From Hephaestia caeni (GTDB lineage Bacteria > Pseudomonadota > Alphaproteobacteria > Sphingomonadales > Sphingomonadaceae), in NCBI RefSeq assembly GCF_003550065.1, contig NZ_QXDC01000003.1, forward strand, positions 1,116,001 through 1,180,000: a stretch of 64,000 nucleotides of DNA, read 5' to 3'. The position numbers were made by a program, and so were the translations under genes. This document shows positions 50,029 to 59,833 of the stretch, piece after piece (position 1 is the stretch's first letter; each line of letters starts with the position of its first letter). The notes under the pieces are model-generated. The model saw nothing but the letters and a program-made list of their open reading frames with translations, ran no database searches and was not told the DNA's origin.

Positions 50029-51120
50029 ATGCGCTTGACGGTTCTGCTGTTCGCCATCGCCGTCGCCCTGCCGGCGCAAGCGCAGAGCGACCGACACAAA
50101 GCCGATGCCTATGCGCAGGGTCGCGAGATCATCGCCGACATCGACAAGATCGTGACGCCCGACGGCATTCAGGAAACTTTTACGGCGACGCTCGGCGGTG
50201 CGCCCCAGGTCATCAACGTGCGCGGCGCGGATCGCGACAATCCTCTCCTGCTTTTCATACATGGCGGTCCCGGCTCGGTCGAAATGCCGATCGCCTGGAG
50301 CTTTCAGCGCCCGTGGGAAGACTATTTCGCCGTCGTTCAATGGGACCAGCGCGGCGCCGGGCGTTCGTATCGCCTCATCGATCCGGAAAAGCTCGCGCCG
50401 ACGCTCTCCGTCGATCGCTATCGCGACGACGCGATCGCGTTGATCGAGCTGCTGCGCCGGAAATACGGCAAGCGCAAGGTGGTTCTGGTCGGGCATAGCT
50501 GGGGCTCGGCGATCGGGCTGGCCGTGGCTGCCAAGCGGCCGGATCTGATTTCGGCCTATGTCGGGATCGGGCAGCTCATCGATGTGCGAGAGAACGAACG
50601 GTTGGGCTTCGCCTGGACGCTTGCGCGCGCCAAAGCCGATGACAACCAGGAAGCGGTTGCAGAACTCGAGGGCATTCGTCCCTATCCCGGTCCGGGCGCG
50701 CTGGACGTGAAGAAGCTGCAAATCGAACGCAAATGGTCGATCCGCTACGGCGCGCTCGCCGCGTATCGCGAGGATGCCGCCTTTTATTTCAACGCCGCGG
50801 CGCTTTCGCCGGAATACGCGCCGGCGGACATCGAAGCGATCGACGATGGAAGCGAGTTGGCGTTTCGCGCCCTGTTTCCGCAGTTGGTCGATCTGTCGTT
50901 TCTGGGGCTGACGCGGGTCGACGTGCCGGTGTTTCTCTTCCTTGGGCGCCACGATCATACCTGCGATTCCGCGCTTGCCGCGCGCTGGCTGGGAAAGCTC
51001 GATTCGCCGGAAAAGAAGATCGTCTGGTTCGAGCATTCGGCCCATCTGCCGATGCTCGAACAGCCCGGGCGCGTCCTTACCGCCCTCGTCGACGATGTCC
51101 GTCCGCTCGCGACGCCCTGA
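50029..51120 (+). CDS. Exported alpha/beta-hydrolase, proline iminopeptidase-like
   Basis: The 363-residue protein has a signal peptide (MRLTVLLFAIAVALPAQAQ). The S33-type motifs are LLLFIHGGPGSVEMP (oxyanion), WDQRGAGRSY, nucleophile LVGHSWGSAIGLAVA, the Asp in LGRHDHTCDS and the His in FEHSAHLPMLEQPG. These match proline iminopeptidases and related esterases. Export suggests it acts on extracellular peptides or esters. Start is supported by AGAGGAAAG. The stop abuts that of the convergent epimerase-like gene with no gap at all. Confidence 0.87.
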   Translation: MRLTVLLFAIAVALPAQAQSDRHKADAYAQGREIIADIDKIVTPDGIQETFTATLGGAPQVINVRGADRDNPLLLFIHGGPGSVEMPIAWSFQRPWEDYFAVVQWDQRGAGRSYRLIDPEKLAPTLSVDRYRDDAIALIELLRRKYGKRKVVLVGHSWGSAIGLAVAAKRPDLISAYVGIGQLIDVRENERLGFAWTLARAKADDNQEAVAELEGIRPYPGPGALDVKKLQIERKWSIRYGALAAYREDAAFYFNAAALSPEYAPADIEAIDDGSELAFRALFPQLVDLSFLGLTRVDVPVFLFLGRHDHTCDSALAARWLGKLDSPEKKIVWFEHSAHLPMLEQPGRVLTALVDDVRPLATP

Positions 51121-51996
51121 TCAGGTCGACAGCGCGATGCTCATGCGCAGTCGCTTGTCCTCGCCCGGTGCGACCACGAACGCGCCGGGTTTGTCGCGAA
51201 GCTCGCCCGCAAAGCCTTCGAGATCGGCTAGCCCATGCCACGGCTCGATGCACACGAAGCGCGCGCCGGGCTTGGTCCACACGCCGAGCCGCGGCGTATC
51301 GGGAAAGCCCATCTCGATCGCTGCCCCCTCGGCCGGGCCATAGCGAACCTTGTCCGAATGGACGGGGTCCCACACCAACGCATCGTCGGTGAACAGCGCA
51401 TCGTCGAGGTGAAGCGAGCGGCCGTCGAGCGGGCTGTCGCGGCGCTCGGGCGCGATCAGTCCGTCGGGTGCGATCCGCAGCAGCCGCTCGGGCTCGTCGG
51501 CGTCGAAGGTGATAATGTGCTCGTCGCGCGCCGCGCCGAACGGCAGTGGCCAGGCGAGCGCCGGGTGGAAGCCGAACTGCGCGGGCATCGGCCGCTCGCC
51601 GCGATTGGTGATCCGCGCTTCCACCGTCAGCCTCGTGCGGTACAGGGCGAAGTCGATGTCGAGCCGGAAAGCGAACGGATAGTGTTGTCGCGTCGCCTCG
51701 CTGTCGGCGAGCCGGAACACCGCGCGATCGCGCTCGTGCCGCACCACGTCGAACGTGGAATGCCGCGCGAAACCGTGCTTGGGCATTGGATGCGCGGTGC
51801 CGTCCACCCGGATCACGCCGCCATTGGTCACCCCGATCACCGGGAACAGGATCGGCGCCGTGTGCGACCAGAAGGCGGGGTCGGCGTCGCTCATCAGCTC
51901 GCGGCGCCCGGTGTCGCGCAGGTGCGTCAGCTCGGCGCCGAACGGGTTGATCGCCGCGAGCAACCCGTCGCTCGCGATCTCGACGAGATCGGTCAC
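51121..51996 (-). CDS. Aldose 1-epimerase family protein
   Basis: The 291-residue protein has the galactose-mutarotase beta-sandwich: a GLLAAINPFGAELTHLRD start, GTAHPMPKHGFARHSTFDV with the conserved His, QFGFHPALAWPLPFG with a second His, and a C-terminal FVCIEPWHGLAD that carries the catalytic Glu. It likely interconverts sugar anomers. The exact sugar is unknown. The GTG start overlaps the SDR gene's stop (GTGA). Confidence 0.88.
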   Translation of the reverse strand: MTDLVEIASDGLLAAINPFGAELTHLRDTGRRELMSDADPAFWSHTAPILFPVIGVTNGGVIRVDGTAHPMPKHGFARHSTFDVVRHERDRAVFRLADSEATRQHYPFAFRLDIDFALYRTRLTVEARITNRGERPMPAQFGFHPALAWPLPFGAARDEHIITFDADEPERLLRIAPDGLIAPERRDSPLDGRSLHLDDALFTDDALVWDPVHSDKVRYGPAEGAAIEMGFPDTPRLGVWTKPGARFVCIEPWHGLADLEGFAGELRDKPGAFVVAPGEDKRLRMSIALST

Positions 51997-52739
51997 TGGG
52001 CGCGTGCCACCTGAAAGCCCGCGAACGACTGGCTCACCGGCATCAGTTCGAGCGTGTTGATGTTGAGATGCGGCGGCAGCGTGGCGACCCACAGCATCGT
52101 GTTCGCGATGTCCGCACCCGTCATCGGGTTTGCGCCGCCATAGAGCGCGTCCGACGCCTGCTGGTTGCCGCCGGTGCGCACCACGGTGAATTCGGTTTCG
52201 ACCATCCCCGGTTCGATCGAAGTGACGCGCACGCCCGTGCCGGCGAGATCGGATCGGATCGCGAGGCTGAACTGGCGCACGAACGCCTTGGTGCCGGCAT
52301 AGACGTTACCGCCCGTATAGGGATAGCTGCCCGCGACCGACGCCAGGTTGATGATCGCCCCCTTGCGCGCGATCAACGCGGGCAGCAGCGTGCGCGTGAT
52401 CGAGACGAGCGCGGTGACATTGGTGTCGATCATCGTCTTCCACTGATCGAGGCTGGCCTCCTGCGCCGGGACCGTCCCGAGCGCGAGCCCGGCATTGTTG
52501 ATCAGCAGATCGATATCGCGAAACCCCTCGGGCAAGGCAGCAAGCGCGGCATCGCGCGCGCCCTCGTCGCGGATGTCGAACGCCGCGCCGTGGAAGGCGG
52601 CCCCCAACTCACCCGCCAGCGCGTCGAGCCGCGCGCGCCGCCGCCCGGTGCCGATCACCCGCCATCCCGCGCCCACGAAGGCCCGCGCCGCCGCCTCGCC
52701 GATCCCCGCGGTCACGCCGGTGATGAGAGCTGTGCGCAT
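51993..52739 (-). CDS. Short-chain dehydrogenase/reductase, YdfG-like
   Basis: The 248-residue SDR has the cofactor motif TGVTAGIGEA at residues 7-16, followed by GTGRR, the basic turn that indicates NADP preference. NNAG, the catalytic Ser in NLASVAGSYPYTGG and YAGTKAF are present. The pattern SVAGSYPYTGGNVYAGTKAFVRQFSLAIRSDL is typical of YdfG (3-hydroxy acid/serine dehydrogenase). The ATG at 52739 follows AAAGGA. It is coupled to the epimerase-like gene downstream. Confidence 0.88.
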   Translation of the reverse strand: MRTALITGVTAGIGEAAARAFVGAGWRVIGTGRRRARLDALAGELGAAFHGAAFDIRDEGARDAALAALPEGFRDIDLLINNAGLALGTVPAQEASLDQWKTMIDTNVTALVSITRTLLPALIARKGAIINLASVAGSYPYTGGNVYAGTKAFVRQFSLAIRSDLAGTGVRVTSIEPGMVETEFTVVRTGGNQQASDALYGGANPMTGADIANTMLWVATLPPHLNINTLELMPVSQSFAGFQVARAQ

Positions 52740-52798
52740 GGATGGTCCTTTCGTCTTCGAGTGGCGTGCTTTAGCGCCTGCGGGGTCGCAGTCCAACC

Positions 52799-52824
52799 GT
52801 CACCCCGGCCTTGTGCCGGGGTCC
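52799..52824. repeat. Left 26-base arm flanking the GIY-YIG gene
   Basis: GTCACCCCGGCCTTGTGCCG and the next six bases form a small hairpin (CCCCGGC/GCCGGGG). It is the exact reverse complement of 53176-53201. It ends seven bases before the ATG of the nuclease gene, so it would be part of the nuclease leader. The same arm type appears elsewhere without a gene. Confidence 0.9.
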
Positions 52825-52830
52825 GCCTGG

Positions 52831-53160
52831 ATGCAGGCTCGTCGCGTGACGATAGAGCGAACCCCGTGCGTCTACATTCTCGCGCGAAGCTATCACGGCA
52901 CGCTCTATACTGGCGTGACCTCCAACCTCATCGGCAGAATCATTCAGCATCGTGAGGGCTCATTCGAAGGCTTCACCAAGCGTTACGCCATCCGCAGGCT
53001 GGTCCATTACGAGGTCGCGGAAACGATGGAAGTGGCGATCCATCGCGAAAAGCAGATCAAGCGCTGGCCCCGCGAATACAAATACAATCTGATCGAGCGC
53101 CTCAATCCGACGTGGAACGACCTCGCGGTGGGCTTGGGCTTGCCGCCCTTGCCAACGTGA
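52831..53160 (+). CDS. GIY-YIG nuclease family protein, flanked by inverted repeats
   Basis: The 109-residue protein is a single GIY-YIG domain: CVYILARSYHGTLYTGVTS (VYI at residues 14-16, YTG 26-28), Arg36 in NLIGRIIQHR, HYEVAETMEVAIHREKQIKRW with the conserved Glu, and the family tail KYNLIERLNPTWNDL. Its size matches the YhbQ/UPF0213-type group of stand-alone nucleases. Function in bacteria is not established. An alternative GTG start lies at 52846. It stands between perfect 26-base inverted repeats (52799-52824, 53176-53201) and its codon use is less GC-biased than its neighbours, which suggests a mobile unit. Confidence 0.9.
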   Translation: MQARRVTIERTPCVYILARSYHGTLYTGVTSNLIGRIIQHREGSFEGFTKRYAIRRLVHYEVAETMEVAIHREKQIKRWPREYKYNLIERLNPTWNDLAVGLGLPPLPT

Positions 53161-53175
53161 ATGTGGCGCGGCGGA

Positions 53176-53201
53176 GGACCCCGGCACAAGGCCGGGGTGA
53201 C
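53176..53201. repeat. Right 26-base arm flanking the GIY-YIG gene
   Basis: This is the exact reverse complement of 52799-52824, 351 bases apart, and begins 15 bases after the nuclease stop. It ends seven bases before the convergent pheT stop. Each arm alone can fold into a seven-pair hairpin with a five-base loop. Confidence 0.9.
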
Positions 53202-53208
53202 GTAATCC

Positions 53209-55581
53209 TCAACCCCTGAGAACCGCCCCCACCTTCCCCGCCGCCGCGACCACCTTGTCGGCGATGCCCTTGATCTCGGCATCGGTGAAGCTCTTCTCGG
53301 CCGGCTGCAACGTCACCTCGACCGCCATCGAGCGCACGCCGTCGCGCTCGAACAGGTCGAATAGCCGCGTCGCGACGATCGCCTGCTTGTCGGCGCCCTT
53401 GATCGCGCGCACCAGCGTGTCGGCGCTGAGATCGGCCGCGACGGTGAACGCGAAGTCGCGCGTCACCGCCTGCAACGCGGGCGGCGCATAGGCCGGGCGC
53501 ATGAAGCCGGTGGAACGCTTGCCCGGAATCGCATCGAGATACAGCTCGACCGCCGCCACCGGCCCGTCGAGGTCGAACGCCTTGAGCGTCGCCGGATGCA
53601 CCATCCCGAACGCCGCAAGCACCGTCTTGGGGCCAAGCCGAAGCGTTCCCGATTGCCCCGGATGCCATGCCGTGCCCGCGTCGCCGAACACCTGCACATT
53701 GTCCACCGGCGCGCCCGCCGCGGCGAGCAGCGCCAGCGCCTCGGCCTTGGCGTCGAACGCATCGAAGCCTTGCGCCTTGCCGGTCGCCCAATGCCGCGCC
53801 CGGCGATTCCCGGCGAGCACCACGCCCAGGCTCGGCCGCTCGGCATCGGCCAGGTAGCGCCGCCCGATCTCGAACAGCCGCACGGCTTGCGCCCCGCGCT
53901 TCAGGTTACGCTCGGCCGCCGCGAGCAAGCCCGGCAGCAGCGAGGGCCGCATCACTTTCAGATCCTCGCTGATCGGATTGGCCAGCGTCCACGCGCCGCC
54001 ACCGAACGGCGCGGCTTCGCTTTCGGCGAGGAAACTCCACGTCACCGCCTCGTCGAGCCCACGCGCGGCGGCCGCGCGGCGTGCCCGGCGTTCGAGCTTC
54101 TGCTCGGGCGTCGCGGTCGGCCGGGCAACGCCCGGTGTGCGGTCGAGCGGCACCGGCGCCACCTTGTCGATGCCCTCGATACGGATCACCTCCTCGACCA
54201 GATCGGCGGCGCCATCCACGTCACGGCGCCAGCTCGGCACCGCCACGGTCCAGTCGCTATCGACCGTGAAGCCGAGGCTTTCGAGAATCGCCTGCTGGCG
54301 ATCGGCCGGAATCGCGAGTCCGCCCAGCGTCTCGCTGCGCACCGGATCGTAGTGGATCGTCCGTGCTTGCGTCGGCGGCGTGCCCGCGCGCGTGACGCCG
54401 CTTGGCCGACCGCCGCAATGGTCGAGCACGAGCTGCGTTGCAATCGCCAGCCCGTCGTCGAGAAAGGCGGGATCGACCCCGCGTTCGAAGCGTGCCCGCG
54501 CATCGCTGGTCAGCCCCAGCTTCTGCCCGGTGCGCGCGACGTGATCGGGGTCGAAATAAGCGCATTCGATCAGCACGTCGGTGGTGCTGTCGGTCACGCC
54601 CGATTCCTCGCCGCCCATGACACCGCCGATGTCGTGCGCCTGCGTATCGTCGGCGATGACGGTCATCCCTGCGTCGAGCGTATAGGTCTTGCCGTTGAGT
54701 GCGAGCACGGTCTCGCCCGCGGTCGCGGCCCGCGCCACCAGCGCGCCCTTGATCGTCGCGCGATCATAGACGTGGAGCGGCCGCCCCAGGTCGATCATCA
54801 CGAAATTCGTGATGTCGACCAGCACCGAGATCGGCTTCTGCCCGATCGCGTTGAGCCGCCGCGCCATCCATTCCGGAGCGGCGCCGTTGCGCACCCCCGA
54901 CACCGCCTGCGCGTAGAAAGCGGGGCAGCCTTGCGGGTCGTCGGTGCGCACGTCGGGGCCGGGGCCTTCGCCCTCAACCGGCGCGATCGCGTCGCGGCGA
55001 TAGACCTCGGCCAGCGGCCTGAGCGTCCCCAGCCCGGCCGCCGCAAGGTCGCGCGCGATGCCGCGCACGCCCATGCAATCCTGCCGATTGGGGGTGATCG
55101 ACACGTCGATGACGGGATCGTTCAGCCCGGCATAATCCGGGTAAGCGGCGCCGACGGGGGCGTCCGCGGGCAATTCGATAATGCCCTCATGCCCCTCGCC
55201 GATCTCCAGCTCGCGCGCCGAACACATCATCCCGTTCGAGGTGACCCCGCGGATCGCCGCGACCTTCAGTTCGAACCCGCCGCCCGGCACGAACGCGCCC
55301 GGAGGCCCGAACACGCCGATCAAACCGCTACGCGCATTGGGCGCGCCGCACACGACCTGCAGCGGGCCGTCGCCTGCATCGATCGACAGCACCTGCAATT
55401 TGTCGGCATCGGGGTGCGGCGCCGCGCTCAACACCCTGGCGACCTTGAACGCGGCCAGTTTCTCGCCCGGATTGTCGACACCCTCGACTTCCAGCCCGAC
55501 GCGCGTCAGCGCCTCGACGATCGCGTCGAGCGTGGCGTCGGTGTCGAGATGCTCCTTGAGCCAGGAAAGCGTGAACTTCAT
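53209..55581 (-). CDS. pheT: Phenylalanyl-tRNA synthetase beta subunit
   Basis: The 790-residue subunit has the N-terminal part [19 protein letters not shown], the tRNA-binding OB domain ([20 protein letters not shown], ~45-150), the B3/B4 editing domain, the B5 domain, the catalytic-like core and the C-terminal ferredoxin-like anticodon domain ([19 protein letters not shown]). With PheS it forms the alpha2beta2 enzyme charging tRNA-Phe. Length is normal. It overlaps pheS by 4 bases and starts at ATG 55581. Confidence 0.97.
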   Translation of the reverse strand: MKFTLSWLKEHLDTDATLDAIVEALTRVGLEVEGVDNPGEKLAAFKVARVLSAAPHPDADKLQVLSIDAGDGPLQVVCGAPNARSGLIGVFGPPGAFVPGGGFELKVAAIRGVTSNGMMCSARELEIGEGHEGIIELPADAPVGAAYPDYAGLNDPVIDVSITPNRQDCMGVRGIARDLAAAGLGTLRPLAEVYRRDAIAPVEGEGPGPDVRTDDPQGCPAFYAQAVSGVRNGAAPEWMARRLNAIGQKPISVLVDITNFVMIDLGRPLHVYDRATIKGALVARAATAGETVLALNGKTYTLDAGMTVIADDTQAHDIGGVMGGEESGVTDSTTDVLIECAYFDPDHVARTGQKLGLTSDARARFERGVDPAFLDDGLAIATQLVLDHCGGRPSGVTRAGTPPTQARTIHYDPVRSETLGGLAIPADRQQAILESLGFTVDSDWTVAVPSWRRDVDGAADLVEEVIRIEGIDKVAPVPLDRTPGVARPTATPEQKLERRARRAAAARGLDEAVTWSFLAESEAAPFGGGAWTLANPISEDLKVMRPSLLPGLLAAAERNLKRGAQAVRLFEIGRRYLADAERPSLGVVLAGNRRARHWATGKAQGFDAFDAKAEALALLAAAGAPVDNVQVFGDAGTAWHPGQSGTLRLGPKTVLAAFGMVHPATLKAFDLDGPVAAVELYLDAIPGKRSTGFMRPAYAPPALQAVTRDFAFTVAADLSADTLVRAIKGADKQAIVATRLFDLFERDGVRSMAVEVTLQPAEKSFTDAEIKGIADKVVAAAGKVGAVLRG

Positions 55582-56654
55582 GCGCCGACTCCCCCCGACA
55601 GTGTCGGCACGTCGAGCGTCGAGAAGCCGTAATGTTTGAGCCAGCGCAAATCGCCGTCGAAAAACGCACGCAAGTCATCCATCCCGTATTTGAGCATCGC
55701 CAGCCGATCGATCCCGCACCCGAATGCAAAGCCTTGCCATTCGTCGGGATCGAGCCCGCACGCGGCGATCACCTTGGGGTGGACCATCCCCGAGCCGAGC
55801 ACTTCCATCCAACCATCACTGCCGCCGATGACGCGCTTGCCCTTCTGAATCGAGAAGCCGACATCGACTTCGGCCGACGGCTCGGTGAAGGGGAAATAGC
55901 TCGGCCGCAGCCTCAGCACGATATCGTCGCGCTCGAAGAATGCCTTGAGGAAGGTCTCGAGCGTCCATTTGAGGTGCCCCAGCGTGATCCCCTTGTCGAT
56001 CACCAGCCCTTCGACCTGATGGAACATCGGCGTGTGGGTGGCATCCGAATCGGAGCGATAGGTGCGCCCCGGCGCGATGATCCGGATCGGCGGCTTCTGC
56101 GCCATCATCGTGCGGATCTGCACGGGCGACGTATGCGTGCGCAGCAGCATCTTCCCCGCGCCGTCGTCGCCGTCGGGGAAATAGAAGGTGTCGTGCATCG
56201 CCCGTGCGGGATGGCTTTCGGGGATGTTGAGCGCGGTGAAATTGTGCCAGTCGTCCTCGATCTCCGGCCCGGTCGCGACTGCGAAGCCAAGATCGGCGAA
56301 GATTTCGGCCAACTCATCCATCACCTGGCTCACCGGATGCACCGTGCCGCTCAGCGGCGCGTCGGCCGGCAGCGTCATGTCGAGCGTCTCGGCGACGAGC
56401 TTCGCGTCGAGCGCGGCGCGTTCGAGCGCGTCCTTGCGCGTCGCGATCGCCCGCGTCACCGCCTCGCGCAACGCGTGGATGCGCGGGCCCTCGGCCTGCC
56501 GCTCGTCTGGGCTCATCTTGCCCAGTGACTTGAGCAGCGCGGTGATGCTGCCCTGCTTGCCGAGCGCCGTAACCCGCACCGCCTCGAGCGCGTCGAGATC
56601 GGCGCTTTCAATCCGGGCCAGCAAGTCGCGCTGCATCTGATCGCGTTCGCTCAT
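55578..56654 (-). CDS. pheS: Phenylalanyl-tRNA synthetase alpha subunit
   Basis: The 358-residue catalytic subunit has an N-terminal coiled coil (residues ~1-85), then [19 protein letters not shown], the class II motif 2 region [25 protein letters not shown] (here [13 protein letters not shown]), and motif 3 [22 protein letters not shown]. The pocket includes [14 protein letters not shown]. Order rpmI, rplT, pheS, pheT on one strand is a conserved bacterial arrangement. The start has an uncertain ribosome site. Confidence 0.97.
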   Translation of the reverse strand: MSERDQMQRDLLARIESADLDALEAVRVTALGKQGSITALLKSLGKMSPDERQAEGPRIHALREAVTRAIATRKDALERAALDAKLVAETLDMTLPADAPLSGTVHPVSQVMDELAEIFADLGFAVATGPEIEDDWHNFTALNIPESHPARAMHDTFYFPDGDDGAGKMLLRTHTSPVQIRTMMAQKPPIRIIAPGRTYRSDSDATHTPMFHQVEGLVIDKGITLGHLKWTLETFLKAFFERDDIVLRLRPSYFPFTEPSAEVDVGFSIQKGKRVIGGSDGWMEVLGSGMVHPKVIAACGLDPDEWQGFAFGCGIDRLAMLKYGMDDLRAFFDGDLRWLKHYGFSTLDVPTLSGGVGA

Positions 56655-56682
56655 TCGATCCTCATTGAAACCGGTCGCCTAA

Positions 56683-56704
56683 GAGCTTGTCGAAGAGCCG
56701 CTCT
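56683..56704. repeat. Half copy of the GAGCTTGTCGAAG repeat
   Basis: GAGCTTGTCGAAGAGCCGCT and the next two bases match 21 of 22 bases of one arm of the 40455-40533 element. It lies in the 201-base gap between pheS and rplT. The partner arm is missing. Confidence 0.55.
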
Positions 56705-56855
56705 GCAACGGACGGGGCAGAATCGGGCGTCGATGGACTCAGGCGCGCATCGGATTGGGTACGTCGTGTGTCGTTAGCCATGCCGTGCCGAAACGAAAAG
56801 GGGCGCCGGTGATCGCCACCGACGCCCCTTGTCATTCGGGTCGCTACAGGTCGCT

Positions 56856-57221
56856 TCAGGCGGCCTGGGGCAGCGCCGCCTTCGCCTGCGCGACGATGGC
56901 GCTAAACGCTTCCGCCTCGTGCATCGCGATATCGGCCAGAACCTTGCGGTCGAGTTCGACGCCCGCGAGCTTGAGCCCGTGCATGAATTGCGAATAGGTG
57001 AGGCCTTCCGCGCGAACGCCGGCGTTGATCCGCTGGATCCAGAGCGCACGGAAGCTGCGCTTCTTCACCTTGCGGTCGCGATAGGCGTATTGGCCGGCCT
57101 TCTCCACCGCCTGGCGGGCGATGCGGATGGTGTTCTTGCGACGGCCGTAATAGCCCTTCGCCTGTTCCAGGATGTTCTTGTGCTTGGCGCGGGTGGTTAC
57201 ACCCCGTTTGACGCGTGCCAT
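56856..57221 (-). CDS. rplT: 50S ribosomal protein L20
   Basis: The 121-residue protein is very basic and matches L20: [92 protein letters not shown]. It organises 23S rRNA in early 50S assembly and in other bacteria represses its own operon. It lies 14 bases after rpmI. Confidence 0.98.
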   Translation of the reverse strand: MARVKRGVTTRAKHKNILEQAKGYYGRRKNTIRIARQAVEKAGQYAYRDRKVKKRSFRALWIQRINAGVRAEGLTYSQFMHGLKLAGVELDRKVLADIAMHEAEAFSAIVAQAKAALPQAA

Positions 57222-57235
57222 GGTCTAGTTCCTCC

Positions 57236-57439
57236 TCAGTCCAGCCCGTAAGGCGCCCAGGCCTTGACGGTCGCCGTATCGGCCTTCGACAGCACGCTGG
57301 TGCCGCGGTTCTGACGGATATATTTGGCGTTGTGGCTGATGAGGCGGTGGCGCTTGCCGGCCACGCCGTGCTTGATCTTGCCGGTGGCGGTGAGTTTGAA
57401 GCGCTTCTTCACACCGCTCTTGGTCTTGAGCTTGGGCAT
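57236..57439 (-). CDS. rpmI: 50S ribosomal protein L35
   Basis: The 67-residue product reads MPKLKTKSGVKKRFKLTATG, KIKHGVAGKRHRLISHNAK, and a terminal YGLD, the full L35 pattern. The ATG at 57439 has a GGAGA site. infC, which often precedes rpmI, is not adjacent here. The longer frame upstream is not conserved. Confidence 0.98.
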   Translation of the reverse strand: MPKLKTKSGVKKRFKLTATGKIKHGVAGKRHRLISHNAKYIRQNRGTSVLSKADTATVKAWAPYGLD

Positions 57440-57640
57440 TTTCGTCTCCTTCGTTGCGCGACGATCACGAACAGCCACGGCAGCCCATACCGGCCGGGCA
57501 GTCCTTCCTTGCATCTCGCGGGAAGGCGCGCGCTTAGCCGAAGGCACCGCGCGATGCAAGCGGGGGTGAGTCTGTTTGGAAATGCGCGGGCGCGTATTTC
57601 GGCGGCACCGGCCAACACCAACAGCGCCCCTTCCGCTTGC

Positions 57641-57723
57641 GTCACCCCAGCGAAGGCTGGGGTCGATATCTTGAGCGGGTGGCACGTCGATCAGCCATAG
57701 ACCCCAGCCTTCGCTGGGGTGAC
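57641..57723. repeat. Inverted palindrome pair between purK and rpmI
   Basis: Arms 57641-57664 and 57700-57723 are perfect 24-base inverted copies (GTCACCCCAGCGAAGGCTGG and four more bases), spaced by 35 bases. Each arm folds as ACCCCAGC/GCTGGGGT. They belong to the same design as the CCCCGG family, with AG for GG. In the 313-base gap 57440-57752 nothing else coding was seen. Near 57502-57525 a CCTTCC/GGAAGG hairpin lies in the rpmI leader. Confidence 0.85.
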
Positions 57724-57752
57724 TGCTGATGGAAGCTACCTTCGACCGGGAA

Positions 57753-58817
57753 TCACCGCATCAGCCGCGTGACGTGCCCCATCTTGCGCCCCGGCCGCAC
57801 CGTCTTGCCATAGAGGTGGACGTGCGCGCCGGGCTCGGCGAGCAGGTCGGCCCAGCGATTCGCCTCGTCGCCGATCAGATTCTCCATCGTCACCCCAGGG
57901 GCGGTCAGCCCGGTATCGCCCAGCGGCAGCCCGCAGATCGCGCGAACATGGTTCTCGAATTGCGAACAGCGCGCGCCTTCGATCGTCCAATGCCCCGAAT
58001 TGTGGACGCGCGGCGCCATTTCGTTGAACACCGGGCCTTGCGGCGTCGCGAAATACTCGCCCGTCAGCACCCCGACATGCCCCAGAGCCTCGGCGATTCG
58101 GCCCGTGAGCGCCGCCGCCTCGGTCCATTGCGCGGCGATCTCGGCGGGCGCGGGCAGGGTGGAGCGGTGCAGGATGCCGTTCTCATGCTCGTTGCGCGGC
58201 GGCGCGTAACTCGTCATCGCGCCGTCCTCGCGCCGCGCGAGTACAATCGAGAATTCATGGTCGAAGCGCACGAACCCTTCGAGCACCGCCGGCCCGCCGC
58301 CGATCGCCTCCCACGCCGCATCGGCATCGTCGGCCGAGGCGAGCCGCGCCTGGCCCTTGCCGTCATAGCCGAATCGCGTCGTCTTGAGGATCGCCGGGCA
58401 CCCGATCTCCGCGATCGCGGCGTCGAGTTCGGCCCGGCTCGTCACCGCCGCGAACGGCGCGGTCCGGCCGCCCAGATCGCGCGCGCAATTCTTCTCGTTC
58501 ATCCGGTCGCGCGAAATCTCCAGCGAGCGCTTGCCCGGCCGCACCGGCACGCTGGCCGCCAGCCGGTCGACCACGTCCAGATCGACATTCTCGAATTCGT
58601 ATGTGACGACGTCGACCACGCCCGCGAACGCATCGACCGCGTCCAGATCGTCCCACGCCGCGGCGGTGAAGCTGCGCGCCACGTCGCACCCCGGCCCCGG
58701 TGACGGCGCGAAGATATGGCAGCGATAGCCGAGCTGCGCGGCGGCGACCGCGATCATCCGCCCGAGTTGCCCCGCCCCGAGAATCCCGATCGTCGATCCC
58801 GGCGGCAATGGCGTCAT
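57753..58817 (-). CDS. purK: N5-carboxyaminoimidazole ribonucleotide synthase
   Basis: The 354-residue ATP-grasp enzyme makes N5-CAIR from AIR, bicarbonate and ATP in purine synthesis. Motifs: [16 protein letters not shown] at the N terminus, [28 protein letters not shown] (ATP-binding), FEFSIVL-like [11 protein letters not shown] and the C-terminal [18 protein letters not shown]. Length is normal. Start overlaps purE by 4 bases (ATGA). Confidence 0.96.
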   Translation of the reverse strand: MTPLPPGSTIGILGAGQLGRMIAVAAAQLGYRCHIFAPSPGPGCDVARSFTAAAWDDLDAVDAFAGVVDVVTYEFENVDLDVVDRLAASVPVRPGKRSLEISRDRMNEKNCARDLGGRTAPFAAVTSRAELDAAIAEIGCPAILKTTRFGYDGKGQARLASADDADAAWEAIGGGPAVLEGFVRFDHEFSIVLARREDGAMTSYAPPRNEHENGILHRSTLPAPAEIAAQWTEAAALTGRIAEALGHVGVLTGEYFATPQGPVFNEMAPRVHNSGHWTIEGARCSQFENHVRAICGLPLGDTGLTAPGVTMENLIGDEANRWADLLAEPGAHVHLYGKTVRPGRKMGHVTRLMR

Positions 58818-59311
58818 TCGGGGCGATCCGCGACCGATTCGGTCTGCGCCGCGCGCCACGCCGCAAGCCGCGCGCCCAGCGCTTCGTCGGCCGTCGCCAG
58901 GATCGCGGCGGCCAGCAGCGCGGCGTTGATCGCCCCCGCCTTGCCGATCGCCAGCGTGCCGACCGGAATGCCCGCGGGCATCTGCACGATCGAGAGCAGG
59001 CTATCCATCCCGTCCAATGCCTTCGACTGGACGGGCACGCCGAGCACCGGCAGCGCGGTCATCGATGCGGCCATCCCCGGCAGGTGCGCCGCCCCGCCCG
59101 CGCCCGCGATCACGACCTTGAGCCCGCGCCCTTGCGCGCTTTTTGCGTATTCATAGAGCCGATCGGGCGTGCGGTGCGCAGAGACCACCCGCGCCTCGTG
59201 CGCCACGCCCAGCGCGTCGAGCGTCTCGGCGGCATGGCGCATCGTCTCCCAGTCGGAGGTGCTGCCCATGATGATGCCGACCAGAGGTGCGTCCGCCATC
59301 GCCTCGCCCAT
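58814..59311 (-). CDS. purE: N5-carboxyaminoimidazole ribonucleotide mutase
   Basis: The 165-residue enzyme converts N5-CAIR to CAIR. It shows [35 protein letters not shown], and [25 protein letters not shown], all class I PurE motifs. An internal ATG at 59299 (MADAPLV) is a possible alternative start with GAGG close by, so the first four residues are uncertain. purE precedes and overlaps purK. Confidence 0.96.
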   Translation of the reverse strand: MGEAMADAPLVGIIMGSTSDWETMRHAAETLDALGVAHEARVVSAHRTPDRLYEYAKSAQGRGLKVVIAGAGGAAHLPGMAASMTALPVLGVPVQSKALDGMDSLLSIVQMPAGIPVGTLAIGKAGAINAALLAAAILATADEALGARLAAWRAAQTESVADRPE

Positions 59312-59430
59312 GCTCGCGTGAGGAAAGCGCGACGGTTAGCGGCGCGCGCGGGCGAGGGCAAGCGGAGTGGCCGCGTGAAGCAAACAGCGGCCTGAAACGT
59401 TGGTCGACCAATGTGGATAGGAAATCGCCA

Positions 59431-59826
59431 ATGGACATCACACGCAGCGGCACGCAGCCATCAAGCAAAGGGCCGGATGACTGGTTCACCGGTACAGTAC
59501 GGGTCGATCCGTTGTTCTCTGCCCCGGCACCGGCGCGGGTCGCGGGTGCCCATGTCACCTTCGAGCCCGGCGCACGTACGGCATGGCACACGCACCCGCT
59601 CGGCCAGACGCTGATCGTCACCTTCGGGCGCGGCCGCGTCCAGCGCGACGGCGGCGCGATCGAGGACATCTTTCCCGGCGACGTCGTGTGGTTCGCGCCC
59701 GGTGAGAAACATTGGCACGGCGCCGCGCCCGACACGGCGATGAGCCACATCGCGATCCAGGAACAACTCGACGGGAAGGCGGTCGATTGGCTCGAACAGG
59801 TCAGCGACGCGCAATATCGCGGCTGA
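59431..59826 (+). CDS. Cupin domain protein
   Basis: The 131-residue protein is a single small beta barrel: [29 protein letters not shown] (first cupin motif, two His and Glu-equivalent position as Gln) and [18 protein letters not shown] (second motif, His). It is similar to metal-dependent mandelonitrile lyase-type cupins and other small sugar or aldehyde binders. TAGGAA is present near the ATG. The activity is unknown. It is convergent with gpmA, seven bases apart. Confidence 0.85.
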   Translation: MDITRSGTQPSSKGPDDWFTGTVRVDPLFSAPAPARVAGAHVTFEPGARTAWHTHPLGQTLIVTFGRGRVQRDGGAIEDIFPGDVVWFAPGEKHWHGAAPDTAMSHIAIQEQLDGKAVDWLEQVSDAQYRG

Positions 59827-59833
59827 CCGGCGC

